Assembly: GCF_030316855.1 (NCBI RefSeq)
Contig: NZ_JASZYR010000005.1
Span: forward strand, 310,001 to 374,000
Length of the DNA: 64,000 nt
Direction of reading: 5' to 3'
Source: Variovorax sp. J22P240
GTDB taxonomy: Bacteria; Pseudomonadota; Gammaproteobacteria; Burkholderiales; Burkholderiaceae_C
Shown here: piece by piece, positions 18,513 to 27,625 of the stretch
Layout of the letters: the number at the start of each line of letters is the position of its first letter
Numbering within the stretch: position 1 is the stretch's first letter
Position numbers and translations under genes: made by a program
The notes under the pieces: generated by a model
The model's database searches: none
What the model was told of the DNA's origin: nothing
What the model saw: the letters and a program-made list of their open reading frames with translations, nothing else

Positions 18513-19025
18513 TCAGATCAGCGTGGCGAGATCGGGCCAGTGGTGGCGCAGCAGTCCGGCTTCGTCGCCGTCGGGCCTCATGAACGAGAAGTCGTTGAAG
18601 TCGAAGCCGGGGCCGACGGTGCAGCTCATCAGCGTGTAGTCGTCGGGCGCCTGTGGCACAACGATGGGACGGGCCGCCTGCCATTGGCCGGCCGGCACCG
18701 TGTGCTGGGGTCGCATGCCGTGCACATCGACCGGCCCCAGCCGCACATGGGCCGGCGCGGTGCGAAGTGCCGCATCGCTGATCCAGAGCGCAAGCGGGGC
18801 GCCTTCGAGATGAATCCACACCTCGTCGGACTGCACCCGGTGCCAGCGCGAATGCTGGTGCGCTTCCAGCAGGAAGTAGATGGTGGTGAGCGCATCGCGC
18901 GCCGGTCGGCCGTCGGCGGGCATCACCTGCTTGGAAGAGCGAAACATCTCACGGAACCATCCGCCCTCGGGATGGGGCTGCAATTGAAGGGTCTCGATGA
19001 GTTGCTTCGCGCGCATGGGGCTCAT
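18513..19025 (-). CDS. DUF985 (YML079-like) cupin protein
   Basis: Predicted single-domain cupin of 170 residues. Landmarks: LQPHPEGGWFREMFRS at the N-terminus, TTIYFLLEAHQHSRWHRV, SDEVWIHLEGAPLALWI, and the C-terminal LMSCTVGPGFDFNDFSF. These are typical of the DUF985 family whose biochemical role is unknown. The ATG at 19025 overlaps the TGA of mpl by four bases, so it is translated with mpl; a second start, MRAKQ at 19016, is possible. It ends 18 bases from the convergent aroG gene with no obvious terminator between. Confidence 0.85.
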   Translation of the reverse strand: MSPMRAKQLIETLQLQPHPEGGWFREMFRSSKQVMPADGRPARDALTTIYFLLEAHQHSRWHRVQSDEVWIHLEGAPLALWISDAALRTAPAHVRLGPVDVHGMRPQHTVPAGQWQAARPIVVPQAPDDYTLMSCTVGPGFDFNDFSFMRPDGDEAGLLRHHWPDLATLI

Positions 19026-20470
19026 TTTGTCGCGTTCAGCGCGGAAAGGAGCCTTTCGTGCACGCCGCCGAAACCACCGTTGCTCATGCAGACGATGTGA
19101 TCTCCGGGCCGCGTGGCTGCAATGATCTGGGCGACCAGCGTTTCGATGTTGCCTGCGACTCGAGCGCGCGCGCCCATCGGTGCGAGCGCGGCCGAGGCGT
19201 CCCAGTCCAGCCCGCCGCTGTGACAAAACGAAAGGTCGGCCGCCTCCAGGCTCCAGGGCAACTGCGCCGTCATGGTGCCCAGCTTCATCGTATTGCTGCG
19301 CGGCTCGAAGGCCGCAAGGATGCGCTCACTTTTCCTGTCTTCGGCATCGAGCTTCTGCCGCAGGCCGTCGAGCGTCGTGCGGATTGCGGTCGGGTGGTGC
19401 GCGAAATCGTCATAGACGCTGATCGCGCCTTGCTCGCGGTTCACCGTTCCGCGCAGTTCCATGCGACGGCGCACGTTGCGGAAGCTGCCGAGCGCGTCGG
19501 CCGCAGCGGCGGGCGCGACGCCCACATGCTCGGCCGCCGCGATCGCAGCGAGCGCGTTCATCTGGTTGTGCAAGCCGGAAAGCGCCCATTCGACCCGGCC
19601 GACGCGCTCGCCGTGGCGAAGCACGTCGAAGGTGTCGTGCGAGCCCCGTGCCTGCCACTCGCCACCGGCACCGAAACGGGCGAGTTCGCTCCAGCAGCCC
19701 TGCGCCAGCACGCGCTGCAGGCTGTCTTCCGTGGCATTGACGACCACGCGCCCCGTGCCCGGCACGGTACGCACGAGGTGATGGAATTGCCGCTCGATCG
19801 CCGCCAGATCATCGAAGATGTCCGCGTGGTCGAACTCCAGGTTGTTCAAGATCGCGGTGCGCGGCCCGTAATGAACGAACTTGCTGCGCTTGTCGAAGAA
19901 GGCCGTGTCGTATTCGTCGGCTTCGATCACGAATGTCGCCCTCACGCTCCGGCACATCGTGTCGTCGCTGCCCCCCGAGGGGGCGCTCGTGCCGCGCCCC
20001 AGACGGGCCGAGACGCCGAAATCCAATGGCACGCCGCCCACCAGGAATCCGGGCGCCAATCCTGCACGCTCCAGGATCCAGGCCAGCATGGATGTCGTGG
20101 TCGTCTTGCCGTGCGTGCCGGCCACGGCCAGCACGTGGCGGCCCCGCAGTACGTGCTCGGCCAGCCACTGCGGACCGCTGGTGTAGCTTGCGCCCGCATC
20201 GAGGATGGCTTCCATCAACGGAAACTTGGGCGTGCCATCGGCCAGCCGGACCCGTGACACCACGTTGCCGACCACGAAGACATCCGGCTTCAAGGCCAAC
20301 TGATCGGCGTCGAAACCTTCGATCAGGTCGATGCCGAGCGCCCTCAGCTGATCGCTCATCGGCGGGTAGACGCCGGCGTCGCAGCCAGTGACCCGGTGGC
20401 CGGCTTCGCGCGCCAGTGCCGCGACGCCGCCCATGAAAGTCCCGCAGATGCCGAGAATGTGAATGTGCAT
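19022..20470 (-). CDS. mpl: UDP-N-acetylmuramate:L-Ala-D-Glu-mDAP ligase Mpl
   Basis: Murein-recycling ligase that attaches the recovered tripeptide to UDP-MurNAc. It is 482 residues (E. coli 457). Seen: N-terminal MHIHILGICGTFMGGVAALA, P-loop [45 protein letters not shown] and DDFAHHPTAI. Compared with E. coli Mpl, about 17 extra residues (around 156-176, including SAPSGGSDD) sit between SARLG and FVIEADEYD. They coincide with repeat-like DNA at 19944-20001. The ligase motifs on both sides are intact, so the enzyme is probably functional. Together with ampD at 32.3 kb it represents the cell-wall recycling pathway. Confidence 0.95.
   Translation of the reverse strand: MHIHILGICGTFMGGVAALAREAGHRVTGCDAGVYPPMSDQLRALGIDLIEGFDADQLALKPDVFVVGNVVSRVRLADGTPKFPLMEAILDAGASYTSGPQWLAEHVLRGRHVLAVAGTHGKTTTTSMLAWILERAGLAPGFLVGGVPLDFGVSARLGRGTSAPSGGSDDTMCRSVRATFVIEADEYDTAFFDKRSKFVHYGPRTAILNNLEFDHADIFDDLAAIERQFHHLVRTVPGTGRVVVNATEDSLQRVLAQGCWSELARFGAGGEWQARGSHDTFDVLRHGERVGRVEWALSGLHNQMNALAAIAAAEHVGVAPAAAADALGSFRNVRRRMELRGTVNREQGAISVYDDFAHHPTAIRTTLDGLRQKLDAEDRKSERILAAFEPRSNTMKLGTMTAQLPWSLEAADLSFCHSGGLDWDASAALAPMGARARVAGNIETLVAQIIAATRPGDHIVCMSNGGFGGVHERLLSALNATK
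19944..20001 (+). repeat. Repeat-like insert inside mpl
   Basis: On the + strand this stretch reads GGCACATCGTGTCG, then GCTGCCCCCCGAGGGGGCGC. It resembles the GCACTTCGTGTCG and CCCCCT...GGGGG core of the dispersed intergenic repeat but is shorter. It corresponds to the extra residues of Mpl and keeps frame. Homology is judged by eye. Confidence 0.5.
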
Positions 20471-20537
20471 CCGGCGATTCTAGGGACGCAAGTGATCCGG
20501 CCTTTTGCGAGGGGCGTACTGCGGGCAAAATGAACCG

Positions 20538-21131
20538 ATGGACATGTCCAAGCAGGAAATCGCCGCCGCTGCGGCCCGCCTCGTCGTCGAGGAAGGCCTG
20601 GAGTACGGGCCCGCGAAGCGCCGAGCGCTGCGCGACCTGGGCCTGCCCGTGCGTACCGCACTGCCGAACAACGACGAGGTCGAGGCTGAGGTCCGCGACT
20701 ACGTCCAGCTTTATTGCGCCGATACCCAGCCCAAGGAACTGCACGCACTGCGCGTACTGGCGCTGGAATGGATGGAGCGGATGGCGCAGTTCCGGCCCCA
20801 TGTGGGGGGTGCGGTGTGGCATGGCACGGCCACGCGCTTGTCAGATATCTATATCCAGCTCTTCTGCGACGACTCGAAGTCGGCCGAAATCGCGCTCATC
20901 GACCACCACGTGGACTATGAGCCGCGCATGGTCACCGGTTTTCACGGCGAGCAGGTTGAGGCGTTGAGCGTGCATGCGACTAGCCGTGCGCTGGGCGAGG
21001 AAATCGGCGTGCACCTGTTGGTCTATGACCTGGACGATCTGAGGGGAGCGCTCAAGCACGACGCTCAGGGTCGTGTGCCGAGAGGCAATCTGGCCGCACT
21101 CCGGCGGCTGATCGAAAAGGACAGTGGATGA
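20538..21131 (+). CDS. Conserved protein of unknown function
   Basis: Encodes 197 residues starting MDMSKQEIAAAAARLVVEEG; ATG at 20538 is 67 bases from the divergent mpl start. An N-terminal helical segment with GLEYGPAKRRALRDLGLP is followed by a body containing GGAVWHGTATRLSDIYIQLF and EIALIDHHVDYEP. The GTATRLSDIYIQLF stretch faintly recalls a nucleotidyltransferase loop (G-S/T-x-A-x-x-x-SDI), but the usual second acidic pair is not clear. I recall similar betaproteobacterial proteins left as hypothetical. It overlaps the thioredoxin gene by four bases (ATGA), so the two are coupled. No function is claimed. Confidence 0.75.
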   Translation: MDMSKQEIAAAAARLVVEEGLEYGPAKRRALRDLGLPVRTALPNNDEVEAEVRDYVQLYCADTQPKELHALRVLALEWMERMAQFRPHVGGAVWHGTATRLSDIYIQLFCDDSKSAEIALIDHHVDYEPRMVTGFHGEQVEALSVHATSRALGEEIGVHLLVYDLDDLRGALKHDAQGRVPRGNLAALRRLIEKDSG

Positions 21132-21661
21132 CTATCAGGTCAACGCGTCGTGCCTGGCTTTACGCTAGCGTCGCCGGAGTCGCGGCGCTGGCCGGGGCGG
21201 GCGGCGCCTTTTGGCGAAGCCGCGCTCCGCAAGGGGGGGGTGGGCGCCTCGTCGAGGGGTTCTGGTCGCAGCGCTTTGAGCGCCCAGAGGGCGGCGAGGT
21301 CGCGTTCAATGCCTTGCGTGGCAGGCCGCTGATCATCAACTTCTGGGCCACATGGTGCCCGCCTTGTGTGGAAGAGATGCCGATGATCGACGCCTTCTTC
21401 CGTGAAAATGCTGCCAACGGTTGGCAAGTCGTCGGGTTGGCCATCGATCAGCCCAGTGCGGTGCGGAAGTTTCTGGCCAAGACGCCAGTGAGTTATCCCA
21501 TCGGCTTGGCAGGCATGCAAGGCACCGAACTCGTCAAGCAACTCGGCAATACTGCAGGCGGCTTGCCCTTCACGCTGTTCATCGACGGAGGCGGTTCCGT
21601 GGCGGCGCGTAAAATGGGCAAGCTTGACGCCGGCGACCTGCAGTCGTGGCGGCGGGCATAG
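21128..21661 (+). CDS. TlpA-like membrane-anchored thioredoxin
   Basis: Periplasmic thiol-disulfide oxidoreductase of the TlpA/ResA group, 177 residues. The N-terminus carries a twin Arg followed by a hydrophobic stretch (STRRAWLYASVAGVAALAG), which would act as an anchor or possibly a Tat signal. The active site WCPPC lies at residues 76-80 within IINFWATWCPPCVEEMP, and the cis-Pro region is GGLPFTLFIDGGG. Its partner is unknown; cytochrome c maturation or general disulfide reduction are both possible. It is translated from an ATGA overlap with the preceding uncharacterised gene. Confidence 0.88.
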   Translation: MTIRSTRRAWLYASVAGVAALAGAGGAFWRSRAPQGGGGRLVEGFWSQRFERPEGGEVAFNALRGRPLIINFWATWCPPCVEEMPMIDAFFRENAANGWQVVGLAIDQPSAVRKFLAKTPVSYPIGLAGMQGTELVKQLGNTAGGLPFTLFIDGGGSVAARKMGKLDAGDLQSWRRA

Positions 21662-21770
21662 TTCACGGCTAGAATCCAGCCCCACAAATCGCGCAGTTGG
21701 CGTTGAAACGCCGAAATAAGCCGATCTTCAGGCGAGTTACCTTCTAATAACCGGCATACGCTGGAGTCCC

Positions 21771-22232
21771 ATGGATCTACGCAAGCTCAAGACACTGATC
21801 GACTTGGTGTCTGAATCGAACATCTCCGAGCTGGAAATCACTGAAGCCGAAGGCAAGGTCCGCATCGTCAAGGGTGGCGTGGCCGCACCGGTCCAGTATG
21901 TCCAGGCGGTGGCGACGCCAGCCACAGGCCCTGCCATCGCACCGGCTCCTGCCGCTGCCGGGGCCCCTGCGGCCGCGCCGGCCGAAGCTGCTTCCACCGG
22001 CCATGCCATCAAGTCGCCCATGGTGGGCACCTTCTATCGCTCGTCCAGCCCTGGGGCCCCTGCATTCGCCGAGATTGGCAGCCAGGTCAAGGAAGGCGAC
22101 ACCGTGTGCATCATCGAGGCGATGAAGATCCTCAACGAAATCGAGGCCGACAAGTCCGGCACCGTCACACAGATCCTCGCCGAGAACGGCCAGGCGGTCG
22201 AATACGGACAGCCGCTGTTCATCATCGAGTGA
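21771..22232 (+). CDS. accB: Biotin carboxyl carrier protein of acetyl-CoA carboxylase AccB
   Basis: Carries carboxybiotin between AccC and the carboxyltransferase in the first step of fatty acid synthesis. It is 153 residues. An N-terminal helical part ([20 protein letters not shown]) is followed by an Ala/Pro-rich linker (residues ~45-75) and the biotinyl domain with [17 protein letters not shown]. The biotinylated lysine is Lys119. accC begins two bases after the stop, the usual accBC operon. The 109-base gap before the ATG probably holds the promoter, though no single site stands out. Confidence 0.97.
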   Translation: MDLRKLKTLIDLVSESNISELEITEAEGKVRIVKGGVAAPVQYVQAVATPATGPAIAPAPAAAGAPAAAPAEAASTGHAIKSPMVGTFYRSSSPGAPAFAEIGSQVKEGDTVCIIEAMKILNEIEADKSGTVTQILAENGQAVEYGQPLFIIE

Positions 22233-22234
22233 CC

Positions 22235-23584
22235 ATGTTCAAGAAGATACTGGTCGCCAATCGTGGTGAGATTGCCTTAAGAATTCAGCGCGCTTGCAGT
22301 GAGCTCGGCATCAAGGCCGTGATGGTCTATTCCGAGGCCGACCGCGAGGCGAAATACGTCAAGCTGGCGGAGGAGGCCGTGTGCATCGGTCCCGCGCCTT
22401 CATCGCAGAGCTACCTCAATATGCCGGCGATCATCTCGGCCGCCGAGGTGACGGACTCGGAAGCCATCCATCCGGGCTACGGCTTCCTGAGCGAGAACGC
22501 TAACTTCGCCGAACGAGTGGAGCAGAGCGGCTTCCAGTTCATCGGCCCGACGCCCGAATCGATCCGCATCATGGGCGACAAGGTGTCGGCCAAGCAGGCC
22601 ATGATCAAGGCGGGCGTGCCTTGCGTGCCGGGCTCAGAGGGCGAACTCTCGGACGACGCTGCCACCAACAAGCGCATCGCACGGGCGATCGGCTATCCCG
22701 TCATCATCAAGGCGGCGGGCGGCGGTGGTGGACGCGGCATGCGCGTGGTCCACACCGAGGCTGCGCTGGTCAATGCCATCCAGATGACCAAGGCGGAGGC
22801 GGGCGCGGCTTTCAACAATCCGGCCGTCTACATGGAGAAGTTCCTCCAGGACCCGCGCCACATCGAGATCCAGATCCTCGCCGACAAGCACAAGAACGCC
22901 GTCTACCTGGGCGAGCGCGACTGTTCGATGCAGCGACGTCACCAGAAGGTGATCGAGGAATCGCCGGCACCGGGCGTTCCGCGCAAGCTCATCGAGAAGA
23001 TCGGCGAGCGCTGCGCGGCGGCGTGCAAGAAGCTCGGCTACCGCGGTGCCGGCACCTTCGAGTTCCTCTATGAGAACGGCGAGTTCTATTTCATCGAGAT
23101 GAACACGCGCGTGCAGGTGGAGCATCCGGTCACGGAGTTCACCACCGGCATCGACATCGTGAAGACGCAGATCATGGTGGCGGCAGGCGAAAAGCTGCCC
23201 TTCACCCAGCGTCAGATCGAGATGCGGGGTCATGCGATCGAGTGCCGCATCAACGCCGAGGATCCCTACAAGTTCACGCCGTCGCCGGGCCGCATCACGA
23301 TGTGGCACCCGCCGGGCGGACCGGGCGTGCGCGTGGATTCGCACATCTACACCAACTACTTCGTGCCGCCCAACTACGACTCCATGATCGGCAAAATCAT
23401 CGTTCACGGCGACACCCGCGAGCAGGCGCTGGCGCGCATGCGCACGGCGCTGAACGAGACGGTGGTCGAAGGCATTCAGACCAACATGCCGTTGCATCGC
23501 GAACTGATGGTCGATGCCAAGTTCATGGGCGGTGGAACCAACATCCACTACCTGGAAGAGTGGCTGGCTGCACATAAGCGTTGA
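22235..23584 (+). CDS. accC: Biotin carboxylase AccC
   Basis: ATP-grasp enzyme that carboxylates AccB-bound biotin. It is 449 residues, as in E. coli. Seen: [20 protein letters not shown], the [14 protein letters not shown] segment, the glycine-rich ATP loop [33 protein letters not shown] and [14 protein letters not shown] with its catalytic Glu and Arg. A dispersed repeat follows directly after the stop, before prmA. Confidence 0.98.
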   Translation: MFKKILVANRGEIALRIQRACSELGIKAVMVYSEADREAKYVKLAEEAVCIGPAPSSQSYLNMPAIISAAEVTDSEAIHPGYGFLSENANFAERVEQSGFQFIGPTPESIRIMGDKVSAKQAMIKAGVPCVPGSEGELSDDAATNKRIARAIGYPVIIKAAGGGGGRGMRVVHTEAALVNAIQMTKAEAGAAFNNPAVYMEKFLQDPRHIEIQILADKHKNAVYLGERDCSMQRRHQKVIEESPAPGVPRKLIEKIGERCAAACKKLGYRGAGTFEFLYENGEFYFIEMNTRVQVEHPVTEFTTGIDIVKTQIMVAAGEKLPFTQRQIEMRGHAIECRINAEDPYKFTPSPGRITMWHPPGGPGVRVDSHIYTNYFVPPNYDSMIGKIIVHGDTREQALARMRTALNETVVEGIQTNMPLHRELMVDAKFMGGGTNIHYLEEWLAAHKR

Positions 23585-23585
23585 A

Positions 23586-23680
23586 CTCCCCCAGGCTGCG
23601 CGCACTTCGTGTCGCTGCGCCTACCCCCTCTCCGGGGGCAACACCTGCGGCCCGGCAAAGCCGGTTCCGCGGTGTTTTAC
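23586..23680 (+). repeat. Dispersed intergenic repeat, copy B (accC-prmA gap)
   Basis: Starts CTCCCCCAGGCTGCG, contains CGCACTTCGTGTCGCTGCGC, CCCCCTCTCCGGGGGCAAC and ends CCGGTTCCGCGGTGTTTTAC. Same strand and architecture as copies A and C. It occupies most of the 147-base gap, between the accC stop and the prmA ribosome site GAGAGGGA. Confidence 0.9.
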
Positions 23681-23731
23681 GAACGGGCTTCGCTTCGCTT
23701 GCCGGGGGCATTGCCATTGAGAGGGATTCCT

Positions 23732-24616
23732 ATGTTCGAACTTCGTCTGATGGCGCCTGAGGAGTTGGTCGAGACCGTCAGTGATGCGCTGGATGCGCTC
23801 GATGCGTTGAGTGTTTCGGTCGAGGATGCCGATGCGCAGACCGATGCGGAGCAGGCGCTGTTCGGCGAGCCGGGCATGCCGCCGCCGAAGGAGGGCTGGC
23901 AGCGGTCGCGCGTGATCGCACTGTTCTCCACCGAGCAACTGGCGCGTGAGGCGGCCGTTGTGTTGGCGGCGCAGGAGTTCTTTGCAGATTGCCGCGTGCT
24001 GGGGTTGGCGGACGTGCCGGAGCAGGACTGGGTTCGGCTGACGCAGTCGCAGTTCGCGCCGGTCGAGGTCACACCTGAGTTCTGGATCGTACCGACATGG
24101 CATGAGCCGCCCCTGCAGGCGCGGCAGATCATTCGCCTGGACCCGGGGCTGGCGTTCGGCACCGGTACGCACCCGACCACGCGCATGTGCCTGCGGTGGA
24201 TCGCTCGTCGCGGCCATCCGATGGGCCAGCGCGTGCTGGACTACGGCTGTGGCTCCGGCATCCTGGCGATCGGCGCCGCGAAATTCGGCGCGGGTGAGAT
24301 CGATGCGGTCGATATCGATGAAGCCGCAGTGGAGTCGACTCGGCTCAATGCCGAGGCCAATGGCGTGCACCTGAATGCCGGTCTGCCCGAGGCAGCGGCT
24401 GGACGCTACGACGTCGTGCTTGCCAACATCCTCGCGACGCCGCTCAAGGTGCTGGCTCCCTTGCTCTGCGACTACGTGGTGGCGGGCGGCGCTCTGGTGC
24501 TGGCAGGCATCCTCGAACGTCAGGCAGACGAGTTGAAACTCGCCTATGCACCGTACGCCTCGCTGGAAGTGAGCGACAGCGAGGATGGCTGGATCCTCAT
24601 GACTGCAAAGATCTAG
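23732..24616 (+). CDS. prmA: Ribosomal protein L11 methyltransferase PrmA
   Basis: SAM-dependent methyltransferase that trimethylates ribosomal protein L11. It is 294 residues (E. coli 293). Start MFELRLMAPEELVETVSDAL; L11-binding N-domain to about residue 100; GLAFGTGTHPTTRMCLRW; SAM loop VLDYGCGSGILAIGAAKFG; acidic AVDIDEAAVEST; and the NPP-like motif VLANILATPL. This gene follows accC in many betaproteobacteria. The start is preceded by GAGAGGGATTCCT. Confidence 0.95.
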   Translation: MFELRLMAPEELVETVSDALDALDALSVSVEDADAQTDAEQALFGEPGMPPPKEGWQRSRVIALFSTEQLAREAAVVLAAQEFFADCRVLGLADVPEQDWVRLTQSQFAPVEVTPEFWIVPTWHEPPLQARQIIRLDPGLAFGTGTHPTTRMCLRWIARRGHPMGQRVLDYGCGSGILAIGAAKFGAGEIDAVDIDEAAVESTRLNAEANGVHLNAGLPEAAAGRYDVVLANILATPLKVLAPLLCDYVVAGGALVLAGILERQADELKLAYAPYASLEVSDSEDGWILMTAKI

Positions 24617-24660
24617 TTGGCGCCGGGCTGCGCGCAACCAGCTTTTACAATCTGCGCCAG

Positions 24661-25935
24661 ATGAGCTTGGTCACGCGTTGCCCCGCCTGCGAAACCACTT
24701 TCAAGGTGGTGAAGGACCAGCTTCGCATTTCGGATGGCTGGGTGCGCTGCGGTCGCTGCAGCCAGGTGTTCGATGCGACCCTTGATCTGCGAGAGGCGCC
24801 CGGGTCTGGACCGTCGCCATCTGCTCCTGTTCCAGCCCCCGCATCGACTCCTGCCGAAAATGGCTTTACGGTCGAGCAGCCGCTTGACGAACAGGAGCAG
24901 GCGTCGGAACCCTCAGCGCCGCCGGATGCTGATGAGCACGCACGGGAAGCGGTGGAGGCTGACTTTCTCGACGACGACCATCAGGGGATGTTGACGACGG
25001 ACGGCGAACATGCGTTCGACGCCGGGCCTTCGAAACCGGCAGCGAACATGCTGTCTTTCGCAGGCGTCGTCGCTGACGAGCCTTGGCCCGATTCGGATCT
25101 GTTGAATCTGGGTGATGAAGGCCGCACCGTTGTGCGACCGCCGTTGCCTCCACCACTTTCGTTTCCGAACATCGATCTGTCCTTGCCGGCGCCAGTGCCT
25201 GCACCTCCTCCGAGCATTCCCGAAACCGAGCCGACCACCGAGGACGTCAGCAATGCGCAGTTGCAAAAGGCGCTGCGCCGTGCACGAGTCAAGTCAGCCA
25301 AGATTGCCAAGGCCAAGGCCCGTGATCAGAAGGCCGCTTCGGTCGAAACGGCGCCAGTGGTCCTGGCGGCCAGTGAGCCTGAACCACCGGTTGAAGTTGT
25401 CCGCGGCACGCCATCTTTCATGGGCGCATCGGGATCGGAGGCCTTCTGGCAGCGTCCTGCGGCTCGGCGTTCGATGGTGGCGGCGGCCGTTCTCGCCGCA
25501 CTGGTCCTGATCGGGCAAATAATTTATCAGGAGCGTGATCTCATCGTTGCGCGCCAGCCGGGTTTGCGCCCGGCGATGGCGTCGATGTGCCAGGCGCTAG
25601 GCTGCCAGCTCTCCGCGCTTCGGCAGATCAACGACATCAAGGTCGATGGCGCGTCCTTCTCGCGCGAGAAGAGCGATGAAGGGTTCCGCCTCAGCTTTAC
25701 CTTGCGCAATTCCGCCGACGTGCCGCTCGCGATGCCCGCCGTCGAGTTGTCGCTGCTCGATACGCAGGAGCGGGCCGTGGTGCGGCGCGTGCTCATGCCT
25801 TCCGAATTTGGCGCGCCGTCGATCTTGCCGGCGCGTGCCGAACGCGCGGCGTCGATGTCGCTGAAACTCACCGGCCCCGAGGCCGCAATGATGCCGCCAG
25901 TCGCGGGCTTTCGTGTCGAGACGCTCTACCCCTGA
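24661..25935 (+). CDS. Zinc-ribbon and DUF3426 membrane protein
   Basis: Encodes 424 residues. An N-terminal MJ0042-type zinc finger has two CxxC pairs (TRCPACETTF and RCGRCSQVFDA). A long Pro/Glu/Ala-rich, acidic disordered region follows to about residue 255. One membrane helix lies near SMVAAAVLAALVLIGQIIY, and the C-terminal beta-rich DUF3426 domain contains SFTLRNSADVPLAMPAVELS. This predicts a cytoplasmic metal finger and a periplasmic domain. Function is not known. It lies 44 bases after prmA and before a PfkB kinase on the same strand, an arrangement I believe common in Comamonadaceae. Confidence 0.85.
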   Translation: MSLVTRCPACETTFKVVKDQLRISDGWVRCGRCSQVFDATLDLREAPGSGPSPSAPVPAPASTPAENGFTVEQPLDEQEQASEPSAPPDADEHAREAVEADFLDDDHQGMLTTDGEHAFDAGPSKPAANMLSFAGVVADEPWPDSDLLNLGDEGRTVVRPPLPPPLSFPNIDLSLPAPVPAPPPSIPETEPTTEDVSNAQLQKALRRARVKSAKIAKAKARDQKAASVETAPVVLAASEPEPPVEVVRGTPSFMGASGSEAFWQRPAARRSMVAAAVLAALVLIGQIIYQERDLIVARQPGLRPAMASMCQALGCQLSALRQINDIKVDGASFSREKSDEGFRLSFTLRNSADVPLAMPAVELSLLDTQERAVVRRVLMPSEFGAPSILPARAERAASMSLKLTGPEAAMMPPVAGFRVETLYP

Positions 25936-25986
25936 GCGGCAGCGGCCTTTCCTTCCCATTCCAACCAACGATTCATTGGATCATCC

Positions 25987-26889
25987 ATGGCAGCGGTAAT
26001 TTGCGGTTCCCTCGCGTTCGACACGATCATGACTTTCGAGGGCCGGTTCGCGGACCAGATCCTTCCCGATCAGTTGCACATCCTCAACGTGTCCTTCCTG
26101 GTGCCCGGCCTGCGCCGCGATTTCGGCGGCTGCGCGGGCAACATCGCCTACAGCCTCAACGCGCTCGGCGGCACGGCACTGCCGATGGCGACGGTCGGCA
26201 GCGACGGCGGCGACTATCTGGAGCGCCTGCGCTCGCTGGGCATCAGCGCCGAGTTCGTCCGGCAGGTGGACGACACCTTCACTGCGCAAGCCATGATCAT
26301 GAACGACCGGGACAACAACCAGATCACAGCGTTCCATCCTGGCGCGATGCAGCAGGCGCACATCACGCGCGTCACGGCGCGCGAGGACATCAAGCTCGGC
26401 ATCGTGGCGCCGGATGGCCGCGACGCGATGGTGCAGCACGCGGAGCAATTCAAGGCGGCCGACATTCCTTTCGTTTTCGATCCGGGCCAGGGCTTGCCGA
26501 TGTTCGATGGCAAGGAACTCGCGCACTTCGTCGACCTGGCCAGTTGGGTCGTGGTGAACGACTACGAAGGAAAGATGCTCGCGCAGCGCACGGGCTGGAG
26601 CCTCGCCGAGATCTCGAAGCGCGTTCGCGGGTTGGTGGTGACCTTGGCCGCCGAAGGTTGCGAGGTGTGGACCCACGGCGAGAGCGAGCACGTGCCCGCG
26701 GTGAAGCCGACGGCCGTGATCGAGCCGACCGGCTGCGGCGACGCGTGGCGTGGCGCGCTGCTGTTCGGACTGGAGCAGGGCTGGCCCCTCGTGCGTTGCG
26801 CCGCGTTGGGCAACCAACTGGGCGCGCTCAAGATCGCGCAGCGCGGGCCGCAGAATTACAAGGTGGATCTGAAGGCCATCGGCCTCTGA
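25987..26889 (+). CDS. PfkB-family carbohydrate/nucleoside kinase
   Basis: Ribokinase-fold kinase of 300 residues. It opens AAVICGSLAFDTIMTFEGRF, has the substrate-site GGCAGNIAYSLNALGG, and near the C-terminus PTGCGDAWRGALLFG, the PfkB signature with the catalytic Asp in GCGD (in place of the usual GAGD). The sequence resembles the adenosine-kinase-like branch, but the phosphate acceptor cannot be assigned by eye. It is the last rightward gene before a strong terminator and converges on the H1-like gene. Confidence 0.85.
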   Translation: MAAVICGSLAFDTIMTFEGRFADQILPDQLHILNVSFLVPGLRRDFGGCAGNIAYSLNALGGTALPMATVGSDGGDYLERLRSLGISAEFVRQVDDTFTAQAMIMNDRDNNQITAFHPGAMQQAHITRVTAREDIKLGIVAPDGRDAMVQHAEQFKAADIPFVFDPGQGLPMFDGKELAHFVDLASWVVVNDYEGKMLAQRTGWSLAEISKRVRGLVVTLAAEGCEVWTHGESEHVPAVKPTAVIEPTGCGDAWRGALLFGLEQGWPLVRCAALGNQLGALKIAQRGPQNYKVDLKAIGL

Positions 26890-26904
26890 CGCGCCGGATG
26901 CAAA

Positions 26905-26934
26905 AAAGCCCGGCACCTCGCGGTGCCGGGCTTT
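26905..26934 (+). terminator. Bidirectional rho-independent terminator
   Basis: Perfect 13-base stem, 26905-26917 with 26922-26934, closed by a TCGC tetraloop. The flanks are A-rich on the left and T-rich on the right. It lies between convergent kinase and H1-like genes and can stop transcription from both sides. Confidence 0.9.
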
Positions 26935-26956
26935 GCCTTCAAGGCCGCTGAACGAC

Positions 26957-27427
26957 TCAGGGCTTGCTGGCCGTCGGGAACGGCCATGCTGCCTGCGGGT
27001 TCAGCGTAGTCTGCGCTGCGGGAGCAGGGGCAGGGGCGACGGCAGCCTTCGCGGGCGCCTTGGCGGCCTTCTTGGCAGCGGGCTTCTTCGCTGCTTTCTT
27101 GGCAGCGGGCTTCTTGGCCGCGGCCTTCTTCGCAGGGGCCTTCTTGGCAGGGGCCTTCTTGGCAGCGGCCTTCTTCGCCGGCGCCTTCTTGGCGGCTACC
27201 TTCTTCGCCGGGGCCTTCTTTGCCGCAACCTTCTTGGCTGCAACCTTCTTCGCCGGCGCCTTCTTTGCCGCAACCTTCTTGGCTGCAACCTTCTTCGCCG
27301 GCGCCTTCTTCGCTACGACCTTCTTGGCCGGTGCCTTCTTGGCGGCGACCTTCTTTGCCGGAGCCTTCTTTGCCGGGGCCTTCTTTGCAGCGGCTTTCTT
27401 AGCCGGCGCTTTCTTTGCAGTTGCCAT
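26957..27427 (-). CDS. Lysine/alanine-rich histone H1-like DNA-binding protein
   Basis: Encodes 156 residues built almost wholly from tandem KKAPAKK and KKVAAKK units and close variants, after [11 protein letters not shown]. It ends with a short neutral tail ([17 protein letters not shown]). It is extremely basic and low in complexity, like the Bordetella BpH1 and AlgP-type C-terminal tails. Such proteins bind DNA and condense the nucleoid; here that is inferred from composition. ATG at 27427 has AAGGAG close upstream. It lies downstream of nrdB on the same strand, with a ~200-base leader (27428-27625) that contains no gene I can see. The internal DNA repeats make its length prone to variation between strains. 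Confidence 0.9.
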   Translation of the reverse strand: MATAKKAPAKKAAAKKAPAKKAPAKKVAAKKAPAKKVVAKKAPAKKVAAKKVAAKKAPAKKVAAKKVAAKKAPAKKVAAKKAPAKKAAAKKAPAKKAPAKKAAAKKPAAKKAAKKPAAKKAAKAPAKAAVAPAPAPAAQTTLNPQAAWPFPTASKP

Positions 27428-27625
27428 TTCTATTTCTCCTTGATCAAGTTGAAAAATCAACCTTTTGAAGCACTCCACGCATGTTGGTCAGCGTGAAGCG
27501 ATTCATGGCGTTGGAGCAGGCTCCAGCACCATGAACACCTGCGCCCTCACCGATGCCGCACTCTTTGGTGCTGGTCGTCGGCGAGAACTATTCTTGAATT
27601 CACTTTTTGTTCTTGTCGGAAAGAT

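Noticed and set aside
27040..27425. Tandem short repeats as a possible CRISPR array
   Set aside because: The repeats are in-frame codons for KKAPAKK-type units with no unique spacers; they encode the H1-like protein.
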